Shown: positions 25,889-35,200 of the stretch, in pieces
Layout of the letters: each line of letters begins with the position of its first letter
Position numbering within the stretch: the stretch's first letter is position 1
NCBI GenBank assembly: GCA_042691655.1
Contig: CP170506.1
Span: 3,720,001-3,784,000, forward strand
Direction of reading: 5' to 3'
Source of the DNA: UBA695 sp042691655
GTDB taxonomy: Bacteria; Verrucomicrobiota; Verrucomicrobiia; Chthoniobacterales; Chthoniobacteraceae
DNA: 64,000 bases
Program-made: the position numbers and the translations under genes
Notes under the pieces: model-generated
Told to the model about the DNA's origin: nothing
Databases searched by the model: none
The model's input: only the letters and a program-made list of their open reading frames with translations

Positions 25889-26545
25889 ATGAACTCCGCA
25901 TTCCCCAGATCGACGCGCAGAGTCTCCGCATTTACTTTGATCGAGCTCCTAGTGGTCATGTCAATCATCGGGCTCCTGGCAGCCACCACCGTTCCTGCGA
26001 TTTCCAGCATCAACGGCGGCGGGAACTTTTCGCGTTCGAGCGCCACGCTGGGGAACATCCTCGAACAAGCCCAAGCCCGCGCCATGGCCCGGCGCACCTA
26101 TGTCTGGGTGGGCTTCCTCGACTCCGCCCGCAGCGGCGCCAGCGGCCTCGAAGTAGCCGTGATGGAAAGCACCTCGGGGCAGGTCTCCGATCTCTCCTCC
26201 ACCTCCACCGACCGCAACCTGCTACCGGTCATGAAACCGCAGTTTTTATCCAACGTTCAACTCACCACCATCAAAGATGACGCTATTAACGGAATGCAGA
26301 GCGGCGGCAGCGATCTTTCGAGCTACACGGGGTCGGACGCCAGCTTCACTCTGAGTGTTTCCGGCACGTCGAAAACCTTTACCAAAATTCTCCAGTTCAG
26401 CCCCAACGGGGAGAGCCTTTTCCCCTCCGGCTCGCTCCTCAAGTGGATCAACGTCGGCATCAAACCCGTGGTGGGGACCAAAGGGGGTTTAGCGGCCGTG
26501 CAAGTCTCGGGTGTCAGCGGCGATGTTAAGACCTACCTGCCATAG
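25889..26545 (+). CDS. Verru_Chthon cassette protein D (pseudopilin-like)
   Basis: A 218-residue protein with a type IV prepilin-like start: a short basic leader, then FTLIELLVVMSIIGLLAATTVP, cleavable before Phe with the conserved Glu at +5. The following domain (ILEQAQARAMARRTYVWVGF) matches the Verru_Chthon cassette D family pattern. It is the first gene of the D-B-C-A set. It should be processed by a prepilin peptidase and assembled in the inner membrane or envelope. The family's function is unknown. ATG 25889 places the prepilin motif about 15 residues from the start, as expected. Confidence 0.85.
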   Translation: MNSAFPRSTRRVSAFTLIELLVVMSIIGLLAATTVPAISSINGGGNFSRSSATLGNILEQAQARAMARRTYVWVGFLDSARSGASGLEVAVMESTSGQVSDLSSTSTDRNLLPVMKPQFLSNVQLTTIKDDAINGMQSGGSDLSSYTGSDASFTLSVSGTSKTFTKILQFSPNGESLFPSGSLLKWINVGIKPVVGTKGGLAAVQVSGVSGDVKTYLP

Positions 26546-26603
26546 CAAAAAAATTTCGCGCTGCTGAAGTTCCGGCTATAATACCTTTTTTCCCCCCCAC
26601 TTC

Positions 26604-27089
26604 ATGGCACTGCACTCCTCCCAAACGAGGCCGGGTCAGAGGACTCCGCCTGCCAAGGCTTTTACCTTGGTCGAAGTCGTCCTGGCCGTGGGTATTGTCT
26701 CCTTCGCCATTCTCAGCATGGTCGCCCTGCTACCCGTCGGTTTAGAAAACGAGCAGACTTCGAGTGACGAAATGCTGGCACTTAACGGGATGCGCACCCT
26801 TGCCGCAGACCTCGCCAACACCGGCACCTCCGCCACCGAGTCGGTGCGCTTTCACACCCCGCTGCCCAACGCAATCACCAGCGCCACCAACGTCGAACTT
26901 TACCTCGACGACTCCGAAAAAGCGGTACCCCCCCCCGGCAAGGCGCTCTTTCATGTGAACCTTTCCTATTTCCCCGCCACGACTTCGCCGAAGAGCCCCG
27001 CGGCCGTGCTCATTCAGGTCAAATGGCCCGCCTACGCGCCCAATCCTAAGAGCTTCGTGGAGAGCTACATCACTTTCCCCAAATCGTGA
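26604..27089 (+). CDS. Verru_Chthon cassette protein B (pseudopilin-like)
   Basis: A 161-residue protein with a prepilin-like N-terminus (AFTLVEVVLAVGIVSFAILSM) after a basic leader of about 18 residues. The downstream PVGLENEQTSSDEMLALN segment fits cassette protein B. It overlaps the next gene by four bases (GTGA), so translation is probably coupled. The small globular part ends with IQVKWPAYAPNPKSF, similar to minor pseudopilins. Role unknown; presumably a minor subunit of the same envelope apparatus. Confidence 0.83.
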   Translation: MALHSSQTRPGQRTPPAKAFTLVEVVLAVGIVSFAILSMVALLPVGLENEQTSSDEMLALNGMRTLAADLANTGTSATESVRFHTPLPNAITSATNVELYLDDSEKAVPPPGKALFHVNLSYFPATTSPKSPAAVLIQVKWPAYAPNPKSFVESYITFPKS

Positions 27090-27874
27090 ACCGTGCATTT
27101 CCAGTCCACCGGCAGCATTCCGGTGCCTTCTCGCTCGTCGAGTTGCTCGCCGCCGTCACCATCCTCACCGTGGTGCTTTTGCTGCTGATGCAAATCACCT
27201 CCATGACCAGCCTCAGCACCAACGCCAGCAAGCAAAAATCGGAAGCCGCGCTGGCCGCGCGCCAGGTGTTCGACCGCATCGCGATGGACTGGGATGCCCG
27301 TCTGCGCCGCAGCGATCTCGACGTAGTTTACGAAAAAAACGCGGGCAACGACGCCCTGCGCTTCTACAGCCAAGTCAACGGCTTCGGCGGCATCCGTTAC
27401 GTAACGCTGGTGGGCTACCGCATCAACAATAACGCCATGGAACGCGGAGCCCAGGGAACTGCCTGGACCGACGCCCTCCCCTTCGTCACCGGCACCGCCC
27501 CCGCGATTGCGGACGCCGATTACCAGTCGCTCTCCGAGGACGTATTCCGCATGGAACTCTGCTGGCAACTCAAATCGACCTCGGAGACCCCGGGGGTAAT
27601 CGTCGCCACCAAACCCACCAAGACCTCCGACATCGCCGCAGTCGTCGTCACCATCGCCGTACTCGACAAAGTCACGCGCGCCAAAGTTGGCACCGCGGCA
27701 GTCGAAAGCGTTGCGGGAGTTCTCGCCGAAGCCGCCAGCGCCACCGACGGCACGACACCATTGCAAACATGGACGACTTACGTGCAAAGCGCCGCCTTTG
27801 CCAACAAAGCCAATACCCCGTTGTCGATTATCCAAAACCTCCGAATTTATCAGCGCTACTACTATGTCGATTAA
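27086..27874 (+). CDS. Verru_Chthon cassette protein C (pseudopilin-like)
   Basis: A 262-residue prepilin-like protein (AFSLVELLAAVTILTVVLLLLMQ near residue 14). It continues with QVFDRIAMDWDARLRRSD and DALRFYSQVNGFGG, features of the larger GspJ/PilW-like pseudopilins and of cassette protein C. The start is a GTG at 27086, inside the stop of gene B. Its stop overlaps the start of gene A by 11 bases, so B, C and A form one tight transcript. Confidence 0.83.
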   Translation: MNRAFPVHRQHSGAFSLVELLAAVTILTVVLLLLMQITSMTSLSTNASKQKSEAALAARQVFDRIAMDWDARLRRSDLDVVYEKNAGNDALRFYSQVNGFGGIRYVTLVGYRINNNAMERGAQGTAWTDALPFVTGTAPAIADADYQSLSEDVFRMELCWQLKSTSETPGVIVATKPTKTSDIAAVVVTIAVLDKVTRAKVGTAAVESVAGVLAEAASATDGTTPLQTWTTYVQSAAFANKANTPLSIIQNLRIYQRYYYVD

Positions 27875-30800
27875 CCGCCCACAAGCCAGCCTGCCCCGGG
27901 CCGTGGATCAGCAGAGCGGCGTAGCCCTGGTGGTCACCCTGGCCATCCTGGTCCTCCTCTCCGGGATCATCCTCGCCTTCTTTTCGCAATCCGCGCTCCG
28001 GCGACAGATTGCCTACAGCAGCTCGGGCCAAAACCGCGCGCAAATCCTGAGCCGCAGCGCGCTCGACACCATCATGGGCGACCTCCAGGGGGAAATTGCG
28101 GCGGGTTCCTCCGCCGACGCGAAATACACCGTCAATAACATCTCGATTTACGTCCCCACCAGCAATCAAACCGTAGTCCCCTGCAGGGTCACCGGCACCG
28201 CCGATACCACCGGCTCCGCATTCTGCAACCTGGTAAAGATCAGCCTCGGCGGCACCAATGCCTGGAGCGGCACTCCCTACGCTACCGCCGGCCCCATCCG
28301 GGCCGCAGTGGACGGCTCCACCTACCTGACCACCACCCCGTCGCTCGACGGCCGCCACATCCCGGATACCACATGGTCCAAATCCGCCCTCACCTCGGGC
28401 ACCATACCCACACCAAGCTGGATTCTAATGACCCGCTCCGGCGCGGTGCCTGACGCAACCAATCTTCCCTCGATCGCCGCAATGGCGAATCGCGCCGACC
28501 TATCCAATACCAATTGCGTGATTGGCCGGTATGCCTATGCAATTTACGATGTGGGAGGATTGATCGACGTCAACATCGCCGGCAACAATCTTGATACCAT
28601 TGATTCATCAGCTAACGCCCGTCGGGGCAGGCTGCATCAAGCCGCATTGGGCCAAATTCCATTGACAGGCAGCAGCTCAAGCCTCGCAGCAAATACCCAG
28701 GCCGCTTCCACTCTTATTTCATGGCGTTCGCCTCACTCCACAACAACCACCGGCACAAACTGGCTCTTTTCATCCACCAACACCTTCATCTCCGTATCCG
28801 GCTCGGGAGACCAAGCGTTTTTGAGCCGTCAGGATTTGATCGCCTATTCCAAAAACAACCCGGGCGTCCTTAGCCCAGACGCCCTACCCTACTTGACCGT
28901 ATTCACCCGGGAACTGAACCAACCCGGCTTTGAACCCGATCCCAACCGGTCCAAAGTCCAAAGTGCCTCGACCACATGGCAATGGACTCCGCCCTCGGGC
29001 GGCTCCTCGATCACGGGCGCATACGGCGTGGGCAACCCGAATACTTACAACGCAGACTCCCGGTATAACCCGAGCTTGGTTAATGTTCGCGATTCCGATG
29101 GGAAAGCATTCATCAAACAGCGATTTCCCCTGGGAAGGCTGGCCTGGATTACCTCCACCGGCCCTGGTATCGATCCATTGACCGGCACCACCGCGACCGA
29201 CGATGACATTCACACCTATTTCGGTTTGGTATGGAATCAAAGCAAACACCGCTGGGACTACACGTCTCCAGACTCCAACCAGCCAACCTCGGCGATTCTC
29301 ACCTTGGACGCCATCCCCACCAACCGGACGCATGGCCCTGATTTCTTTGAGCTCCTGCAAGCCGCAATCCACGTCGGCTCCCTCGGACGCGATGCGGGCC
29401 CGGTCAACGCGATGGATTACACTAACGCCGTCTCCAACGGCCACCCTGATCGCGCGGCAACAAGCTTCGTCACCGGCTATCTGGGCGTGGAAAGCAATGT
29501 GATGCTAGCTGACCAGAACGTTTCCCGCCACATACTGCAGATCGGCGCAAACATTATCGACCAGGCACGCACCGACGACTTTCCCACGGCCCTCTCCATG
29601 AACGGAGCAGGTACGGTCTACGGCATTAAAAATCTCCCGTACCCGACCCGCATCATAAACATTCCGGTCACCAACTATTCCACCGAAGCCGCCGCGCAAC
29701 TTGGGAAGTTCTATCTTTGCGCCGAGGTGTGGAATCCTCACGACCAGAAAAACGTTACCTCCGGCAGCCGCCCCATCAACTTTCGTTTTCGTCCATGTGC
29801 CGACCCGGACGATCCCGCCGCCAACGGCACGATTTACCTTCAGCCCTCTTACGCCGAAGTTTTCCCGTCCAACTCCAAATCCCCGGCATACTACGGGCCA
29901 CAATGCGTCATCGGATGCCAGGACCCAGGCAATATTATCCAGTTCTCGAGCACCACTGTTCCCGCCACCATTCCCACGCTACTAAAGGACAGCAATTCCT
30001 CCGGTGGCGCAACATCAACCATTGCGTGGTATCCTGGAGGAAACCGATCCAACCTCAAGACCGATACCATCAGGGGCATTCCGGCGGGCCAGGTTGATCT
30101 CTCACTGGCCCAATGGAATACCTACAAAACCGATGGCTTAAGCTTTTACCTGACGTACTCCAATAGCACTCAGCTGGTAATGATCGGCTCCATCATCTAT
30201 CCTTCCTCCGGTGCGACCAATTTTGTTTTCGAATACCAGAATGGCTCCAATTGGTACCCCTATTCTGTGATCCGAAATGTCGAATATCGCGGCCAGTCCA
30301 TAGCGCCCTGCGCAAATGACTCCACGTTTCTCTCAAGTAACCCCAACGATTCCGCCTTCAACAAAGGCTGGGTTTATTCAGAAATCCATCTGGACCCTCG
30401 CACCGATCGCTTCGGCATGATGGGGCGGTTGTGTGAAATGGGCTCGGGCGGGCGGGATTACGACCCGGTAGCAGGTCAGACACTCTGGCACAGCACAGCC
30501 TCATTGAATACCTCAAGCTGGAACTGGAACGGCATCGGAAGCTTCATTCCGCGAAGCCCCGCCTTTCACCTTCAAACGCCTTCCATACAGATTGGCACCG
30601 CGGCCTTTTCTTCTCCTGTCTCTAAATCCACTCAATCTTCGGGAATATGGCTCGAAAGTATCGGCGACAACCTAACCTCCTCTTATAACTACTACCAGGA
30701 TCCCGATGGCGTCGTCCGAGCAGGGGAGGGTGCCTACCAGTCCGGAAACAACGACGGCAGGCCCATGGCGATGGATTCAGCAGGAACGGGCATGGTCGCA

Positions 30801-31466
30801 ACCAGTCAGCCGGTGATCTTGGACCGCCCGTTCCGATCCGTGGGCGAACTCGGCTACGTCTTTCGCGATCTACCTTGGAGGAACCTGGATTTCTTCACCA
30901 CAAACAGCGGAGATGGAGCTTTGCTGGAGGCGTTTTCCATCGATGACACCAGCCCGCAGGTCACCGCGGGTGTCTCTCCGGTCGTTGCGGGAAAAGTCAA
31001 CCTGAACACGCGCAACAGCCTCTCGTTAAAAGCCCTGCTTGCGGGCGCCATTATGACCGACGCATGCACCGGCACGCCTCAGGTTATTAGCGCTACGGAC
31101 GCCGCAACAATTGCCCAAGCCCTGATCAACCGAACCTCCAATAGCACCGATGCTGCCAAGGGCCCGCTTATCAGCAAAGCAGACCTCGTCACCAAATTCT
31201 CAGGAGACCTCGTCTACGCATCATCTTCGGATCGCATCATCAAGCCTCGGCGCGAAGCCGCAATTCGCGCCCTTGCCGATGCCGGAAACGTCCGTACATG
31301 GAACCTGCTCATCGACGTGGTGGTACAGGCCGGGAGATACCCGATTCAGGCCAAAACGGCAGACAAATTTCTGGTCGAAGGCGAAAGGCATTACTGGATG
31401 CATGTGGCCATAGACCGCTTTACGGGAAAGATTATCGATCAATTTTTGGAACCTGTATATGACTAG
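27864..31466 (+). CDS. Verru_Chthon cassette protein A
   Basis: A very large (1200 residues) partner of the pseudopilins. The N-terminus (SGVALVVTLAILVLLSGIILAFFSQSALRRQ) is a single membrane helix like that of GspK/PilX minor pseudopilins, not preceded by a FTLxE site. The long remainder is rich in Thr, Ser, Asn and Tyr and includes a GspK-like helical part near the C-terminus (INRTSNSTDAAKGPLISKADLV). I chose ATG 27864 because a longer frame from 27687 would overlap gene C by 188 bases. The next gene starts inside its stop region. It may cap a secretion pseudopilus; this is an inference. Confidence 0.85.
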   Translation: MSINRPQASLPRAVDQQSGVALVVTLAILVLLSGIILAFFSQSALRRQIAYSSSGQNRAQILSRSALDTIMGDLQGEIAAGSSADAKYTVNNISIYVPTSNQTVVPCRVTGTADTTGSAFCNLVKISLGGTNAWSGTPYATAGPIRAAVDGSTYLTTTPSLDGRHIPDTTWSKSALTSGTIPTPSWILMTRSGAVPDATNLPSIAAMANRADLSNTNCVIGRYAYAIYDVGGLIDVNIAGNNLDTIDSSANARRGRLHQAALGQIPLTGSSSSLAANTQAASTLISWRSPHSTTTTGTNWLFSSTNTFISVSGSGDQAFLSRQDLIAYSKNNPGVLSPDALPYLTVFTRELNQPGFEPDPNRSKVQSASTTWQWTPPSGGSSITGAYGVGNPNTYNADSRYNPSLVNVRDSDGKAFIKQRFPLGRLAWITSTGPGIDPLTGTTATDDDIHTYFGLVWNQSKHRWDYTSPDSNQPTSAILTLDAIPTNRTHGPDFFELLQAAIHVGSLGRDAGPVNAMDYTNAVSNGHPDRAATSFVTGYLGVESNVMLADQNVSRHILQIGANIIDQARTDDFPTALSMNGAGTVYGIKNLPYPTRIINIPVTNYSTEAAAQLGKFYLCAEVWNPHDQKNVTSGSRPINFRFRPCADPDDPAANGTIYLQPSYAEVFPSNSKSPAYYGPQCVIGCQDPGNIIQFSSTTVPATIPTLLKDSNSSGGATSTIAWYPGGNRSNLKTDTIRGIPAGQVDLSLAQWNTYKTDGLSFYLTYSNSTQLVMIGSIIYPSSGATNFVFEYQNGSNWYPYSVIRNVEYRGQSIAPCANDSTFLSSNPNDSAFNKGWVYSEIHLDPRTDRFGMMGRLCEMGSGGRDYDPVAGQTLWHSTASLNTSSWNWNGIGSFIPRSPAFHLQTPSIQIGTAAFSSPVSKSTQSSGIWLESIGDNLTSSYNYYQDPDGVVRAGEGAYQSGNNDGRPMAMDSAGTGMVATSQPVILDRPFRSVGELGYVFRDLPWRNLDFFTTNSGDGALLEAFSIDDTSPQVTAGVSPVVAGKVNLNTRNSLSLKALLAGAIMTDACTGTPQVISATDAATIAQALINRTSNSTDAAKGPLISKADLVTKFSGDLVYASSSDRIIKPRREAAIRALADAGNVRTWNLLIDVVVQAGRYPIQAKTADKFLVEGERHYWMHVAIDRFTGKIIDQFLEPVYD

Positions 31467-32181
31467 GTATATCGCATTGACTCTCCTGGCCGCTATCATT
31501 GCGATCCCGTTGAGGGCTGAGGAGGCCGCCCCAAAAGCGCCTTTCCTCGGGAAGCTTGCCGCACCCGCGGCCTGGCAAATTGATTTCACACCCGTACATG
31601 GAACGCCACGTCCGGAAAAACCCGCCGCCGAGCCTGGCCCAACCCCTGCCCCCGCTCCACTCAAAAGACGAACGGTGGTGAATTGCTCCGCTGATTTGCG
31701 AAGGGAAATCACAATATGGAGCGATGGGAAAACGACTGAAGACTGGGTCGCCCAAGGGATGATCTTCGTACAAAACGCGGCTACCGGCCAGTGGCGCCCA
31801 GCTCCCCGCGGCACCTCCCTGTATGGCGACGGCTACCCAAGCTTCCCCGAGCTCAGCTGGGTAAATGCCAAACATTTTTTGAAAGCCGAAACCAAAGGCG
31901 GCCAGGAATTCTACATTTATACTTGGGCGGAATGGACTGTCCTTGGGGCCGACACACCTGCGGGCACACCCGAAGAGCCAACCACCGTTTGGATCGACGC
32001 GGCCACCAAGTTGCCCGTTTTTTGGGAAAACCAACATTCGCGCGCCGTCTATACCTTCAACCTCACGCCAGCAACCCTGAGCTTGCCCGAGCGCTGCCGG
32101 AAACTGGCGGAATCGACGGCTCATTATCATCAGCGAATCGAGGCTGCAAAGATGCCGCCGCTTGGTGAACCGGTGCGTTGA
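31459..32181 (+). CDS. Secreted protein of unknown function, cassette partner
   Basis: A 240-residue protein with a clear signal peptide (TRYIALTLLAAIIAIPLRAEE, cleavage near residue 20). A Pro/Ala/Glu linker follows (residues 55-70), then a compact domain with WSDGKTTEDWVAQGMIF and YTWAEWTVLGADTP. I recognise no family. Its start overlaps the end of cassette gene A by eight bases, so it is translated with the cassette and may be an exported component or substrate of it. Confidence 0.75.
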   Translation: MTRYIALTLLAAIIAIPLRAEEAAPKAPFLGKLAAPAAWQIDFTPVHGTPRPEKPAAEPGPTPAPAPLKRRTVVNCSADLRREITIWSDGKTTEDWVAQGMIFVQNAATGQWRPAPRGTSLYGDGYPSFPELSWVNAKHFLKAETKGGQEFYIYTWAEWTVLGADTPAGTPEEPTTVWIDAATKLPVFWENQHSRAVYTFNLTPATLSLPERCRKLAESTAHYHQRIEAAKMPPLGEPVR

Positions 32182-32202
32182 ATCGGCCCATTATCCGACT
32201 AA

Positions 32203-32215
32203 TTCAACAGGTGAT
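32203..32215. promoter_or_regulatory. Candidate LacI-type operator, site 4
   Basis: TTCAACAGGTGAT lies 12 bp upstream of the candidate -35 box of the repeat-protein gene. It shares eleven bases exactly with site 2. Confidence 0.4.
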
Positions 32216-32226
32216 CTCCGCCATAA

Positions 32227-32254
32227 TTGCACCGTTCTGCGCGCGGAATACATT
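32227..32254 (+). promoter_or_regulatory. Candidate promoter of the beta-strand-repeat gene
   Basis: TTGCAC (32227-32232) and TACATT (32249-32254), spaced by 16 bases, 34 bases before the ATG. Confidence 0.35.
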
Positions 32255-32288
32255 GCTAGTCAAACCCCAGCGATAGCTAGCACTCCCC

Positions 32289-35200
32289 ATGAAAACCAAG
32301 AATTCCCCGATGTTCGGTTGCAATACCCATACCGATAACGCTCTCAATCAGCGCAAGCCCCATCGCCTCGGCCTCGCCCGCGCGGCGGCTCCCTTGGCGG
32401 CAAGTATTTTAACCTGTCTCGCTCTCGATACCGCGCACGCGGCCTCCAGCACATGGAGCGGGGGCGGATCGGATGGATCGTGGATTGCTTCCGGAAACTG
32501 GAACGGAAGCGTTATTTCAGGAACCACCACCGGCTATACCAATACCGACACCGCCGTTTTCAACAATAACGCGAACACAACCGTTACCTTAGACAATTAC
32601 CGCAATCTCCAGTCGATCGTATTCGATACCGGAGCAGGAGCCTATACCCTTACCGGCGGCACCTTGCAGATGACGGGCTTTATCTCCTCGAGCCTTACGC
32701 CGGGTGTCGCGCAAATCCAGATGAATTCCGCGGTGGCCAATCCGCAAGTCATCAACTCTTCGATTGTTATCAATGCGGGCGGCGCGGCCAACAACAGCGG
32801 CGCATTGAAAATCTCCAACAACGCATCCTCTTCTTCCGCCACCATGACCATCAGCGGCGGCATTACCGGCGGCACCTCAGCCAGCCAGAACAAGGCCGAC
32901 ATCCTGGTCCTTGGAGGAGCGAATACCGGAGCCAACGTGGTGAGCGGCAATATTAGCAACGGCAGTTCGAGTGTCGCTATTGAGGTGGTCAAGGCGGATT
33001 CCGGCAACTGGACGCTTTCGGGCTCCAACAGCTACACGCAAGGCACGCTGGTGCTGAATGGTATGCTAACCATCTCCGGAACGGCCAATGCGACCGTCGG
33101 CTCCGGCACGAGCGCCTTTACGGTGGACGGCGGCATTTTGAAAATCACCGGAACAACCTCGACAGGCAGCGGCTCCGTCAACATCAACGGCGGCACGCTG
33201 GCCCTGGATTTCTCCGGCGCAAACGCCCCCACGGCCAACATCATCTCCACCACCTCGCCGCTCACCATGACCGGCGGCACGCTAAGCCTAACGGGCGGCG
33301 CATCGGCCTCGACGGTCTACACGCAGACTTTCGCCTCGGGCGCGCTCTCCGCCGGAAACAACACCATTGTCCTCAATCAAAACGGTGCGGCAGACCTGAA
33401 TCTCTCCCTTGGGAGCGTTTCCCGGAGCACCGGAGCTACGCTCAATGTAGTGTTACCGACCAGCGGAACGGTTTCCCTTAGCGGCCCCAGCAATATGAAC
33501 GGCATCGCGGCATCCGGTAATACCGCGTTTATCACCATCAACGGCAGCGACTGGGCCACGGCCTCAAGCGGCACCCTCGGCAAATATTCCGGCTACAGCA
33601 CCGGTACCGCAAGCTACACCACAACGAATAATATCGACGTCGGAGCCGCCGACTCGGTAAGCAACGTCACCGTAAACACCCTTCGCCTCAACCAAGGGGC
33701 AAGCACGCTAACCCTCGCGGGCGTCAACACGTTGTACGCGGGCAGCATCCTGGTAACTTCGGCGGGCGCAGGCTCGGCGATCACCGGAGGTACCATCCGC
33801 GCGGGAACGGGTAAGGAAGTGGTGATTATCGACAATGGAAGCCTCAACGTTAACTCCACCATTGCCGACAGTGCCAGCGGCGCAAGCTCACTGACTTTCT
33901 CCGGCACCGGCACCACCACCGTCAATTCCGCCAACACCTACACTGGAGCCACCTACATCAACAGCGGCACAGTCAAGGTGGCCAACGCGGCGGCCTTTGG
34001 CACCACAGGCACCAGCGTCTTGTCCCCGGCGGGCGGCACACTTGATGTCAATGGTTACAATTTATCCTTCGGCTCGCTCAACGCGGGCGTGCTCGGCTCG
34101 GGCGGCGCGGGAACGGCGGGCATTATCACCAACTCTGCCGCGAGCGGCACTGCAACACTGACCCTAGGCGGCTCCGCCCTCAGCGGGACATTCACCGGGA
34201 GCATTCAGGACGGTGCCAACGCCAAAATGGGGCTAACAAAAACGGGCACCAACCAGCTCTACCTGGCCGGGATCAACACCTACACCGGCGACACTACCGT
34301 CACCGGCGGACAACTGCACCTGGAATTCAGCTACGGCAATTCCACAAACATCATCAACCCGAATTCCAAACTTGTCCTCAACGGCGCGGGAATCGATCTC
34401 GCCACGGATAAGTCCGGCGCGGCCGGGGCATTCAACAGCAGCCAGACATTTAATAGCATCTCCCTTCAGGGCGGCGACTCCGTCATCGGTACAAACCGCT
34501 CGACCAGTTCTTACCTCACGCAGACGATCGGCTCGGTCAACCGCGTCACGGGATCCGTCCTTGGGATTCAAACCACCGCCGGTTCCAAGATCGCCACGGC
34601 AACGGCGTCCACCAATCTTGTCAACACCAACGGGATTGTCGGCGGCTGGCTGGTCGATTCGGGAATGACGACTTTCATCTCCCTCAACAGCGGAACTTTT
34701 GTCGGAGCGACGCTTACCGCGGACGCGTTTACAACGGCCGCAGCCAACGTTACTACGAGCGCTGCCGCTTCGACCCTTGCCACCGGCACCTGCAACAGCA
34801 TTACGCTAAAATCGTCCTCCAACATCACGATGACCTTGACCGGAGTGACCACCGTGCAATCGGGCGGCATTCTGCAATCCAGCGATTCAAATTACGGGAA
34901 ATACACCTACACCTTCAATGGCGGCACACTGACCTCCGGGACGAACGAACTCTTCCTCATCCAGGCAAATACCAGCGGCTCGACCATTATCAATTCGGTC
35001 ATCGCGGACAACAGCGTTTCGGCCGTCTCCGTGGTCAAGAGCGGCCCCGGGGCGCTCTTCCTCGGCGGAGCGAACACCTTCACCGGCGGCATTTATATCA
35101 ACAGCGGCACGCTCGTCCTCACCAACGCTAACGCCTTAAACGGCAACGTCGTGACCCTCGGCAACGGATCCATCGGCGCGGGGGCCATCACCAGTTACGC

